Shown here piece after piece: positions 35,498 through 43,710 of a DNA stretch of 64,000 bases. Position numbers and translations under genes: made by a program. Numbering within the stretch: the stretch's first letter is position 1; each line of letters opens with the position of its first letter. The stretch is from Brevundimonas diminuta (lineage in GTDB: Bacteria > Pseudomonadota > Alphaproteobacteria > Caulobacterales > Caulobacteraceae), in assembly GCF_022654015.1 (NCBI RefSeq), contig NZ_CP073063.1, positions 558,001 through 622,000 on the forward strand, read 5' to 3'. Below the pieces are notes generated by a model. That model made no database searches and was not told the DNA's origin. It saw only the letters and a list, made by a program, of their open reading frames with translations.

Positions 35498-37153
35498 TTG
35501 TCCAGCCGCCCCCGGCACACATCCGGTCTGCTCCGCCGACTGGCGGGTCTGGCCTTCGAGCTGACGCCCCAGATCTTTGCGGTGCTGGCCTTCGGCGCAG
35601 GCGCGCTGATGCTAGCCTCTGCGGTGACGCCCGAGTTCGACAGTCGGTTGCGCCAGCTGACGGGCGTCGTCTCTCCGATCCTGATCGACCTGTCGCACTT
35701 CGTCGGCAGCATCGCCGGTTTCCTTCTTTTGCTCTTGTCGGCCGGTCTTTGGCGGCGTCGGCGCGGCGCCTATTGGGCGGCCCTGCTGGTCCTGGCGGCC
35801 GGAGCGGTGTTTTCGGTGCTGAAGGGTCTGGATTGGGAACAGGCGACGGATTTGCTGGTCGTCGCCGCGCTTCTGGCGCCGTGCCGCACGGCCTTCAATC
35901 GGCGCTCGCGTCTCAGCGAGCCGCTGCGGCCCAGTTGGCTGCTGCTGCTGACGGCGGTGGTGGCGGCCATGCTGTGGCTAGGCTTCTTCGCCTATCGCGA
36001 CGTGGCCTATAATGACGAGCTGTGGTGGCGCTTCCTCAGCGATCGCCAGGCGTCCGGCTTCCTGCGGGCCGGGCTGGTTCTGGCGATCCTGACGCTGGTG
36101 GTGGCCGGGCGCTCGTTGCTGAGCTCGCCCGGCGCCCATAGTCACGGTCCGGCCAACAAGGCTGACATCGACCGCGCGCTGCAAGCGCTGCAGACCGCCG
36201 ACACGGCCACGCCCGAGGCCTGGCTGGCCATGCTGGGCGACAAGGCGCTGATGTTCAGCCCGTCGGGTTCCAGCTTCCTGGCCTATCGCGTGCGGGGACG
36301 GCGCTGGATCGCCATGGGCGAACCGGCGGGGCTGAAGAGCGAACGGCTGGAGTTGCTATGGTCCTTTGCCGAGATGGCCGACAGCTATGGCGGGGCGGCG
36401 GTCTTCTATTCGGTCAGCGAAGAGGTGCTGGGCGATCTGGCGACCATGGGGCTGGCGGTGCGCAAGGTTGGCGAAACGGCTGTGATCGACGCCCACCGCT
36501 TCTCCATCGAGGGCAAGGGCAAGCAGAACCTTCGCACGGCCATCAATCGCGCCGAGCGTGAAGGCTCCTCGTTCGAGGTTCTGCCGCCCGGTTCGGCCGC
36601 AGCGATCGCGGACGAACTGCGCGAGATTTCGGACGCCTGGCTGGCCATGCACGAGGGCTCGGAGAAATCCTTCTCCCTAGGGCGCTTCGACATCGACTAC
36701 CTGGACCTGACGCCGCTGGCGGTGGTCAAGGAGGGCGGCCGCATCGTCGCCTTCGCCAATCTGCTGACTTCGCCCGACGAGGCGGCGGTGGATCTGATGC
36801 GCCATCGGCCGGACGCGCCGCATGGGGTGATGGACTATCTGTTCATCCGCTGCGCCCAGTGGGCCAAGGCGGAGGGCTTGGCCAGCTTCGACCTGGGCAT
36901 GGCGCCGCTGGCCGGGCTGGAGGATCGTCGCATCGCCCCGGTCTTCGCCCGCGTCGGCGCCCTGGTGTTCGAAGAGGGCGGGGCGCTCTACGGCTTCCAG
37001 GGTCTGCGCAGCTACAAGGCCAAGTTCGGCCCGGACTGGCGCTCGCGCTTCATCGCGGCGCCCGTTTCCACGCCCTTGCCATTAGCCCTGCTGGATGTCG
37101 CTCTGCTGACGAGCGGCGGCTGGTTGGGGATGCTGGGGCTGAAGAAGGCCTAG
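35498..37153 (+). CDS. MprF-like aminoacyl-phosphatidylglycerol synthase, C-terminal-half type (DUF2156)
   Basis: The protein has 551 residues. The start is TTG 35498 with GAGAGG six bases upstream. Six membrane helices occupy the first about 210 residues; the remainder is a tandem GNAT-like domain of the MprF/LpiA synthase (ERLELLWSFAEMADSYGGAAVFYSVSEE, KQNLRTAINRAEREG, GVMDYLFIRCAQWAKAEG, LYGFQGLRSYKAKFGPDW). It transfers an amino acid from tRNA to phosphatidylglycerol. Full-length MprF has about 14 helices and 840-880 residues; the N-terminal flippase part is absent. The stop overlaps the hemW stop (CTAG). Confidence 0.88.
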   Translation: MSSRPRHTSGLLRRLAGLAFELTPQIFAVLAFGAGALMLASAVTPEFDSRLRQLTGVVSPILIDLSHFVGSIAGFLLLLLSAGLWRRRRGAYWAALLVLAAGAVFSVLKGLDWEQATDLLVVAALLAPCRTAFNRRSRLSEPLRPSWLLLLTAVVAAMLWLGFFAYRDVAYNDELWWRFLSDRQASGFLRAGLVLAILTLVVAGRSLLSSPGAHSHGPANKADIDRALQALQTADTATPEAWLAMLGDKALMFSPSGSSFLAYRVRGRRWIAMGEPAGLKSERLELLWSFAEMADSYGGAAVFYSVSEEVLGDLATMGLAVRKVGETAVIDAHRFSIEGKGKQNLRTAINRAEREGSSFEVLPPGSAAAIADELREISDAWLAMHEGSEKSFSLGRFDIDYLDLTPLAVVKEGGRIVAFANLLTSPDEAAVDLMRHRPDAPHGVMDYLFIRCAQWAKAEGLASFDLGMAPLAGLEDRRIAPVFARVGALVFEEGGALYGFQGLRSYKAKFGPDWRSRFIAAPVSTPLPLALLDVALLTSGGWLGMLGLKKA

Positions 37154-38310
37154 GTCAGCAGCGCCTTCAGCACGCCGTCCAGCACCGGACGGCCGCGCTC
37201 GGTGGCGATCAGTCGGTCGGCCTTAAGCGTCAGGAATCCATCGCCGATCAGGTCCGCGACCGGCGCGCCTTCAGGCGACAGGCCGAGCGCCGACAGCAGG
37301 GCGGCAGGCGCGCCTTCGGTGGTGCGCAAGGCCAGCAGCAGCCGTTCCTCGGCGGCGTCGGCCGCAGTCTGGGCGTCGCGCTCGGACCAGGGCGTGCGGT
37401 CCGAGACGCCCGCCACATAGTCGGCGATGCGGCGGTGGGTGACGGTCGCGGTCCTGACGCCGTTCAGCGTCAGCCGGCCATGGGCGCCGGGGCCGACACC
37501 CAGATAGTCGCCGCCGCGCCACACATGCAGATTGTGCGCTGATCGGGCGGCGGGACCGCGCGCGTGGTTGGACACCTCATAGGCGTCGAAGCCGGCGGCC
37601 GAGAGGACATCCTGGGTGGTTTCGTAGAGGGAGGCGGCCCGGTCCTCGTCCGGCGGGGTCAGGGTTCCGCGTGCGAAGGCCCGACCAAAGGCAGTCGTCG
37701 GCTCTATGGTCAGCTGATAGGGCGAGACGTGTTCGAACCCCAGCGCCAGCGCCGCCGTCAGTTCGGCGGCCCAATCTTCAGGCGTCTGGTTCGGGCGAGC
37801 GTAGATCAGGTCGATGGACAGTCGGTCGAAGGCGCCTCGGGCCAGATCGACCGCGCGCAGGGCCTCGGCCGCCGAATGGTCGCGACCCAGAAAACGCAGG
37901 GCGGCGTCGTCCAGCGCCTGAACCCCCATCGACAGGCGGTTGATCCCGGCGTCGGCCAGGGTGGCGAACCGACCGGCCTCGGCGTCCGTGGGATTGGCCT
38001 CCAGCGTGATCTCGATGTCGCCGGCGGGCGGGAACAGGTCGCGGGCCGCCGCCACGATCCGCGCGACGGCGTCGGGCGCCATCAGCGACGGCGTGCCGCC
38101 GCCGAAGAAGATCGAGGCCAGCCGTCGCGGGCCTGTCAGAGCCCTCTGGGCGCGCAGATCGGTCAGGATCGCCTCGACCAGCCCGGCCTGTTCCTCGGTG
38201 CGCCCGCGATCGCGCACGACGTTGAAATCGCAGTAGGGGCAGATGCGCGCGCAATAGGGCCAGTGGACGTAGAGGCCGACGTCCGAACCCGGATCAAGCG
38301 GATCAGTCAA
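37150..38310 (-). CDS. hemW: Radical SAM heme chaperone HemW
   Basis: The protein has 386 residues. The [4Fe-4S]/SAM cysteines are C20, C24 and C27 in CARICPYC followed by DFN, the HemW type rather than coproporphyrinogen dehydrogenase HemN. FFGGGTPSLM, EANPTD and the C-terminal HemN_C region follow. HemW inserts heme into proteins. It overlaps rdgB by 8 bases (38303-38310); rdgB is upstream in the operon. Confidence 0.92.
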   Translation of the reverse strand: MTDPLDPGSDVGLYVHWPYCARICPYCDFNVVRDRGRTEEQAGLVEAILTDLRAQRALTGPRRLASIFFGGGTPSLMAPDAVARIVAAARDLFPPAGDIEITLEANPTDAEAGRFATLADAGINRLSMGVQALDDAALRFLGRDHSAAEALRAVDLARGAFDRLSIDLIYARPNQTPEDWAAELTAALALGFEHVSPYQLTIEPTTAFGRAFARGTLTPPDEDRAASLYETTQDVLSAAGFDAYEVSNHARGPAARSAHNLHVWRGGDYLGVGPGAHGRLTLNGVRTATVTHRRIADYVAGVSDRTPWSERDAQTAADAAEERLLLALRTTEGAPAALLSALGLSPEGAPVADLIGDGFLTLKADRLIATERGRPVLDGVLKALLT

Positions 38311-38905
38311 TCAGGGCGGCTCTCAGCTTGGCGAAGGCGACGGTGCGGTGGCTGATGGCGTCCTTGGCCGCCGGCTCCATCTCGCCGAAGGTCTGATCGC
38401 CGCCATTCGGAATGAAGAGCGGGTCGTAGCCGAACCCCCGATCGCCGCGTGGGGGGAAGGTTAGCTGGCCGTGAACCTCGCCCTGGACCACCACACAGGG
38501 GCCGTCCGGCCACGCGACCGCCAGGGCCGAGGTGAACCAGGCGGTGCGGTCCGTCGCGCCGATCTCTTCCAGCCGTTCCTCGACCTTCTTCATGGCGACG
38601 GCGAAATCCTTGCCCGGCCCGGCCCAGCGCGCAGAGAAGATGCCCGGCGCGCCATCCAGCGCGGCGACCGACAGACCGGAATCGTCGGCCAGCGAAACCT
38701 CGCCCGACAGTTCGGCCGCGTGGCGCGCCTTCAGCATGGCGTTGCCGGTGAAGGTGCTTTCCGTTTCGTCGGGTTCGGGCAGATTCAGCTGACCGGCGGT
38801 GACGAGTTCGTAACTTCCGCCCAGCAGCGCCGAGATTTCGGGAACCTTGCCGGCGTTATGCGTCGCCACGACGATCCGCATCCCCTTGATAAGCTTGAGA
38901 TTCAT
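38303..38905 (-). CDS. rdgB: Non-canonical purine NTP pyrophosphatase (RdgB/HAM1)
   Basis: The protein has 200 residues. It hydrolyses ITP/XTP to keep them out of DNA. Family blocks are ATHNAGKVPEI, TFTGNAMLKARHAA, SLADDSGLSV, APGIFSARWAG and FGYDPLFIP, plus KDAISHRTVAF. The start is ATG 38905 with GGAG eleven bases upstream; ATG 38881 (MRIVVATHN) is the alternative and matches relatives better but lacks a ribosome site. It heads the rdgB-hemW pair. Confidence 0.93.
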   Translation of the reverse strand: MNLKLIKGMRIVVATHNAGKVPEISALLGGSYELVTAGQLNLPEPDETESTFTGNAMLKARHAAELSGEVSLADDSGLSVAALDGAPGIFSARWAGPGKDFAVAMKKVEERLEEIGATDRTAWFTSALAVAWPDGPCVVVQGEVHGQLTFPPRGDRGFGYDPLFIPNGGDQTFGEMEPAAKDAISHRTVAFAKLRAALID

Positions 38906-38945
38906 CGTCGATCACGCTCCTGAAACAGTCTATTGCCAAAGTTTA

Positions 38946-38962
38946 ATATCGTTAAACGATAT
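38946..38962. promoter_or_regulatory. AT-rich palindrome between rdgB and the small membrane protein gene
   Basis: ATATCGT (38946-38952), TAA, ACGATAT (38956-38962): a perfect 7-bp inverted repeat in an unusually AT-rich stretch. It lies 41 bases from the rdgB start and about 150 from the next gene. Likely a regulator site; which one is unknown. Confidence 0.5.
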
Positions 38963-39113
38963 GTAACGTGCCTTTTTCGCCCGCACGGCCTATCTATTGA
39001 TCGTCAGGAACGAGGTCGCAGCGTTCAGGATTTCCGGAAAACCGGGAATGATCATGCGGCTAACAAATCCAAAACGGCGATAATCGCCCAAACAAGAAAG
39101 ACGGAGAACCACA

Positions 39114-39230
39114 ATGCATACGATGAACACCTCGATGTGGCTCGACAAGGTCGGCGCTGCTTTTGTCACCACCGTTCTGATCGCCGCCCTGCCCACCGCC
39201 CTGGTCGTCACCCTGCTCCAAGCCCTTTGA
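39114..39230 (+). CDS. 38-residue single-helix membrane protein
   Basis: The ATG at 39114 is preceded by GGAG seven bases upstream (ACGGAGAACCACA). It encodes MHTMNTSMWLDKVGAAFV then a hydrophobic stretch VTTVLIAALPTALVVTLLQAL to the end, one membrane helix. High GC at third positions supports coding. It is too short for the usual gene callers and its role is unknown. It is followed by the DUF2975/HTH/Smr operon on the same strand, 129 bases away. Confidence 0.65.
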   Translation: MHTMNTSMWLDKVGAAFVTTVLIAALPTALVVTLLQAL

Positions 39231-39359
39231 TCCCATTCTTTTCGATCACTGGAGCTTTGACGACCTGCATGAAGACCGCGATGTATAGAGCCGCGCGCGG
39301 GTTCGCCGGACCCCGCGTGGCCATCGCCCCGCCTTCCCCGGCTTGAGATCAAAAAGACC

Positions 39360-39977
39360 ATGCGCCTGCCCCTGCCGCCAAATCCGCTGAAGCGAGGCGA
39401 GGCAAGCGTTCCGAACTGGCTGGGCGCGCCGATCAAGGCCCCGTTCAGAGCCTTGGGCCCAGGTTCGGTGTCCAGCGTGCTGAAGGTGATTCTGGACGTC
39501 GCCTACATCCTTCTCTGGTTGATCACCGGCATTCTGCTTCTGCTGGTCATCGCCGCGATCTTCATTCCCCTGGACAATGTGAACATCACCGTCAGCGGGG
39601 ATTCCGGCGGCAAGCAGCTGCCGCTGACGCGCACCCTGTTGCTGTTCGGCCTGGGCGCCGCGACCGCCTATTTCGGCGGGTTCATGCTGATCCTGCGCAG
39701 CCTGCGCCGCATCATTCGCACCCTGACCGTGGGCGATCCGTTTCAGCCCGATAATGTGCGCCGTCTGCGCCAGATCGGCCTGACGCTGGCGGTCGTGACC
39801 GGCGGCGTCTGGGTGGCCCAGGGCTTCGTCGCCAAGCGGCTGGCGCCCGGCGTCATGGATCCGCAGGGCTTCGGCGAATTGCTGACCCCCATCTTTTCCG
39901 TGCTCATCGTCTTCGTGCTGGCGGAGGTGTTCCGCGAGGGTGCGCGCCTGCGCCGCGAATCCGAACTGACGATCTGA
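39360..39977 (+). CDS. DUF2975 membrane protein
   Basis: The protein has 205 residues. Four predicted helices (about 41-68, 89-112, 139-158, 172-192) enclose a conserved IIRTLTVGDPFQPDNVRRLRQIG cytoplasmic loop between helices 2 and 3. This is the DUF2975 (YoaS-like) family, normally encoded next to a small XRE regulator, as here. Function unknown; the pairing suggests the two act together. Confidence 0.85.
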   Translation: MRLPLPPNPLKRGEASVPNWLGAPIKAPFRALGPGSVSSVLKVILDVAYILLWLITGILLLLVIAAIFIPLDNVNITVSGDSGGKQLPLTRTLLLFGLGAATAYFGGFMLILRSLRRIIRTLTVGDPFQPDNVRRLRQIGLTLAVVTGGVWVAQGFVAKRLAPGVMDPQGFGELLTPIFSVLIVFVLAEVFREGARLRRESELTI

Positions 39978-40001
39978 GCCGTTTCGAAGTAGGATTTGCG
40001 C

Positions 40002-40241
40002 ATGGCCATCCGCGTCCAGCTCGACCGCGTCCTCGTGGAACGCCGCATGTCGTTGACCGAACTCGCCGACAGGGTCGGGGTGACGGTGGCGAACCTGTCG
40101 ATCCTGAAGACCGGCAAGGCCCGTGCGGTGCGGTTCTCGACCCTGGACGCCCTGTGCCGCGAGCTTGACTGCCAGCCGGGAGATCTACTGGCGCACGAGC
40201 CCGGCCCCGGCGACACCATCGAGGACGACGGCGAGGCATGA
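40002..40241 (+). CDS. Small XRE-family regulator partnered with DUF2975
   Basis: The protein has 79 residues. The helix-turn-helix is MSLTELADRVGVTVANLSIL with KTGKARAVRFSTLDALCRELDCQPGDLL, the YozG-like Cro/CI type. The start is ATG 40002 with AGGA nine bases upstream; a TTG six bases earlier is possible. It lies 24 bases after the DUF2975 gene and overlaps the Smr gene by ATGA at 40238-40241. Likely regulates its own operon. Confidence 0.88.
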   Translation: MAIRVQLDRVLVERRMSLTELADRVGVTVANLSILKTGKARAVRFSTLDALCRELDCQPGDLLAHEPGPGDTIEDDGEA

Positions 40242-40819
40242 GGCGAAAGGGCCCGAGCCGTGACGAGAACGGATTGACGCCCGAGGACCGTCGCATCTGG
40301 ACCCGCGTGGCCGGATCGGTCGTAACGCCAAGGACGCGCAAGGCCGCCCGCGTCACGTCCGGCGCCGAAACGCCGCCCGAGATCGTAGTGACGCCGATCG
40401 AGCGTCCGCGCCCGCTGGTCAAGGCGTCTCCCAAACGCACCGCTGTCGCGCCGCCGACGGAAAAGCGACCATCGCCGAACAAGCCCAAGCCCGCGCCCGA
40501 GGATCTGGAGCCACGCCGCAAGCAGCGGCTGTCGCGCGAACGCGACCCCATCGAGGCGCGCATCGACCTGCATGGCTTCGGCCGGTTCGAGGCCGAGGAT
40601 CAGCTGCGAGGCTTCCTGACATCCTGCCAGGCGCGCGGAATGCGGGCGGTGCTGGTCATCACCGGTCAGGGTCGGATGGGCGGCGGGGTGATCCGTTCGG
40701 CCTTTGCGGAATGGATGCATTCGCCCGCATTGCGCGGCGTGGTGTCGGGCTTCACCATCGCCCACCAGAAGCACGGCGGAAACGGCGCCTTCTACGTCAC
40801 CCTGAAACGCCGGACCTGA
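40238..40819 (+). CDS. Smr (MutS2-like) domain protein
   Basis: The protein has 193 residues. The first half is Pro/Lys rich and likely disordered. The C-terminal Smr domain has IDLHGF at about 108-113 and VLVITGQGRMGGGVIR, the DxH and GxG elements of these nucleases. In other bacteria SmrA/B nick DNA or cleave mRNA at colliding ribosomes. Translationally coupled to the XRE gene (ATGA). Terminator follows. Confidence 0.9.
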   Translation: MRRKGPSRDENGLTPEDRRIWTRVAGSVVTPRTRKAARVTSGAETPPEIVVTPIERPRPLVKASPKRTAVAPPTEKRPSPNKPKPAPEDLEPRRKQRLSRERDPIEARIDLHGFGRFEAEDQLRGFLTSCQARGMRAVLVITGQGRMGGGVIRSAFAEWMHSPALRGVVSGFTIAHQKHGGNGAFYVTLKRRT

Positions 40820-40829
40820 CGCTCACGAA

Positions 40830-40863
40830 AAAGGCCGGACCCGCGCTGTCGGAGCCGGCCTTT
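40830..40863. terminator. Bidirectional terminator between Smr and TetR genes
   Basis: AAAGGCCGG (40830-40838) pairs with CCGGCCTTT (40855-40863) with a 16-base loop. Confidence 0.75.
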
Positions 40864-40885
40864 CGAAAAGCGGCTTTGCTTTGGC

Positions 40886-41527
40886 CTATTTGGCGGCGAT
40901 GGCGCCGGCCAGGATCACGTCAATCTGCTTGCCCATATGGTCCGACAGGGCCTGCGCGTCCCATTCGTCATAGGCGGCGCGGCGGTAGTTCGACAGATAG
41001 GCGTCCCAGATCAGCTCGACCAGCAGGCGGCTGTCGGCGTCCTTGGACAGTTCGCCCTTGGCCACCGCATCCTGAAGGATGTTGCTGATGGCGAGCAGCA
41101 GGTTCTTGGTCGCGGCGCGGGCGCGCATTTCGGCGGCCAGGGGCTGGAACCACGAGCGGGCGACGATGGCCTGGAACAGGGGCAGTTGGTCCAGCGACGA
41201 GTGGTAGCCGGCGCTCAGCGCGCTGACCAGGCGCTGGCGGACGGGTTCGCCTTCGGGCGCCGCGGCCTCGACCACCTCTGCCAGACGCGTCATGTCTTCG
41301 GTCAGGACGGCTTCGAACAGTTCGGCCTTGTCCTGGAAGTTGGCGAACACGGCGCCGGTGGACATGCCCGCGCCCTTGGCGATGTCGCGGATCGTGGCGG
41401 GCTCATAGCCGCGCTCGGCGAAGAGCGAGCGGGCGGCGTCCAGAACCTTTTGTCGCGTGCGGATCTTGGCGGCCTGGCGGCGGTTCAAGCGGGGCTCGAC
41501 AGCGAGGGAGGCGACGGTATCTGTCAT
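40886..41527 (-). CDS. TetR-family transcriptional regulator
   Basis: The protein has 213 residues. The N-terminal HTH domain (about 20-66) reads TRQKVLDAARSLFAERGYEPATIRDIAKGAGMSTGAVFANFQDKAELFEAV, the complete TetR signature. The C-terminal ligand domain (from about 80) is unique. It is a repressor of unknown genes. The start is ATG 41527. The 190-base gap to the antiporter gene shows no clear operator. Confidence 0.92.
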   Translation of the reverse strand: MTDTVASLAVEPRLNRRQAAKIRTRQKVLDAARSLFAERGYEPATIRDIAKGAGMSTGAVFANFQDKAELFEAVLTEDMTRLAEVVEAAAPEGEPVRQRLVSALSAGYHSSLDQLPLFQAIVARSWFQPLAAEMRARAATKNLLLAISNILQDAVAKGELSKDADSRLLVELIWDAYLSNYRRAAYDEWDAQALSDHMGKQIDVILAGAIAAK

Positions 41528-41718
41528 ATAATCAGGCTTTTACTCTACTTTCGGTCTCTGGTCGGGGCGAGCCCGGCAGCAACCTCGAATGAATGTCTGA
41601 GCCCCTGGATCGAACCGAAAGGGCGCTTCTGCTCCGCAGATGCAGTCATGGAGAGGCGCGCTTGCATCACGGAACCATGACGAAAATGGGTCCGGCGACC
41701 GTCTGTAAGGGGCTTCCC

Positions 41719-43554
41719 TTACTCCGGCGCGGGATCGACCCGCGTCGGGCGCAGCGTGCGGCGTAGTGCGCGGCTGGGGCGATTGCGACGCTCGATCGGG
41801 ATGGCTGACTGGAAGGCCTTGCGAAACTGATCGCGACGTTCGTGGACCGAGGCGAGCACCAGGCCCATGGGCACGCCCAGATCGACCAGAGTGTTTTCGG
41901 CCAGTTGCAGACTGGCCTCGGTCGTCTCCGGCACGGCGTCAGTGACGCCCAGCCCATACAGCCGGATGGCGTGCTGGTCGTCACGGGCGCGGGCGATCAG
42001 GATCAGGTCGTCGCGCATCGACCGCGCCGTGGTGACGACCTCGTCCACCTTGGTCGGCGCGTCCATGGTGACGATCAGGGCGCGGGTGGACTGGACGCCG
42101 CAGTGCTGGAGCATCTCTCGCCGCCCTGCATCACCATAGAAAACATCGAATCCGTCACGTCGGCCCGCAGCGACGGCGCCCGCGTCGGTGTCCAGGGCGA
42201 TGAAGGGCTGATCGTGCGCCTTCAGCATTTCCCCGATCAGCCGGCCGACACGCCCGAAGCCGACGATGATGACCGCGCCGTCGGCCGCCCCCAGCTTTGG
42301 AAGCGCGACCGGCTGGCCTGCGGCGGACGACTTGCGCGCCAGCTTCTGACCCAGCAGGGCGAGCAGGGGGATCGAAAAGATGCTGACGGTCGCCGACAAG
42401 GCCACGGTGTTGGTCAACTGCGGCGGTGCGAGGCCCTCGACCAGGCCGGTGGCGAAGACCACGAAGGCGAACTCGCCCGCCGGCGCCAGAACGAGCGCCG
42501 TCTCCAGCGCCGGGCGGGCGCCCAGGCCCCATAAACGCGCCAGGCTGAAGATGACGCCGGTCTTCACGACCGTCAGGGCCAAGGCCAGGCCGAAGACGCC
42601 GACCGGATCAGCGGCGATGGCGTCCAGGTCCAGACCCAGGCCGACGCCGACGAAGAAGACGCCCAGCAGAAGCCCCTTGAACGGTTCGATGGAAACCTCG
42701 ACCTCGCGCCGGAACTCGGTCTCGGCCAGCAGCACGCCGGCGACAAGCGCGCCGATACTCATCGACAGGCCGCTGGCCTGGGCGGCGAGACCGGCGCCGA
42801 CCACCACCAGCAGGGAGGCGGCGACGAACAGTTCGCCGCCCTGGTCGGCCTTGCGCGCCTTGGCCACCGACCGGAACATCGGCCGCAGAACCACGCGCCC
42901 CAGCAGCACCAGCAGACCCAGACCAATGGCGGCCGGAACCAGGGTGAACAGGGCGCGCCCAAGCACGACGGGATCCAGCGCGCCGCCCTGCTGGGCCAGG
43001 GCCGCCAGGACGGTGACGGTGATCAGGATCGGCGCGACCGACAGATCCTGAGCCAGCAGGATGGCGAAGGTGGAACGGCCGACCGTCCCCTTCAACCGCC
43101 CGCGCTCTGCCAGCACCGGCATGACTACGGCGGTCGAGGACAGGGCGAGACCCATGCCCAGCACGACGGCGCTGGCCAGGGTCTGTCCCATCAGCATGAA
43201 ACCGCCCGCCAGCACGGCGGTGCAGACGACGACCTGCATCATTCCCAGGCCGAACACGAGCCGGCGCATGGCGCGCAGCCGCTCCCATGACAGCTCCAGA
43301 CCGATCATGAACAAGAGAAAGGCGACGCCCAGTTCCGACAGCTGCGCCAGCTGGTCTGGATCGCCGATGGTCAGCCACGACAGCCAGGGCAGGCCTTGCG
43401 CCAATCGACCCAGGCCGTCCGGCCCCAGCAAAACGCCCGCAGCGAGGAAGCCCAGAACGGGGCTGACCTTCAGCCGATTGACCAGGGGCACGATGACGCC
43501 GGCGGCCGCCAGAAAGACCACCAGATCCTTATAGTCGCCGCCCTGACCGTGCAT
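41719..43554 (-). CDS. CPA2-family cation:proton antiporter (KefB/KefC-like) with TrkA-N domain
   Basis: The protein has 611 residues. The start at ATG 43554 has AGGAGG four bases before GCGG-ATG; the frame is open upstream to 43623. About 12 membrane helices occupy residues 8-390, with GLELSW and LSSTAVVMPVLAERG as the CPA2 blocks. A cytoplasmic Rossmann (TrkA-N) domain follows with VGFGRVG at about 425. Such proteins export K+ or Na+, often gated by NAD(H) or glutathione. No KefF/G partner is adjacent. Specific ion unknown. Confidence 0.9.
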   Translation of the reverse strand: MHGQGGDYKDLVVFLAAAGVIVPLVNRLKVSPVLGFLAAGVLLGPDGLGRLAQGLPWLSWLTIGDPDQLAQLSELGVAFLLFMIGLELSWERLRAMRRLVFGLGMMQVVVCTAVLAGGFMLMGQTLASAVVLGMGLALSSTAVVMPVLAERGRLKGTVGRSTFAILLAQDLSVAPILITVTVLAALAQQGGALDPVVLGRALFTLVPAAIGLGLLVLLGRVVLRPMFRSVAKARKADQGGELFVAASLLVVVGAGLAAQASGLSMSIGALVAGVLLAETEFRREVEVSIEPFKGLLLGVFFVGVGLGLDLDAIAADPVGVFGLALALTVVKTGVIFSLARLWGLGARPALETALVLAPAGEFAFVVFATGLVEGLAPPQLTNTVALSATVSIFSIPLLALLGQKLARKSSAAGQPVALPKLGAADGAVIIVGFGRVGRLIGEMLKAHDQPFIALDTDAGAVAAGRRDGFDVFYGDAGRREMLQHCGVQSTRALIVTMDAPTKVDEVVTTARSMRDDLILIARARDDQHAIRLYGLGVTDAVPETTEASLQLAENTLVDLGVPMGLVLASVHERRDQFRKAFQSAIPIERRNRPSRALRRTLRPTRVDPAPE

Positions 43555-43710
43555 CCGCCCTCCTCGCTTCGGCGTATCTGACCCTGATCCCCGCGCCGTG
43601 GCGAGAGGTCGCATCGGAATCATGAACTTTTTTTAAGGCGACACCCCCCCTCGCCGGACTAGGGTCTGCGCCGAACCATCCAGATGCCGGGTGGGAACAG
43701 GGACATAGTG

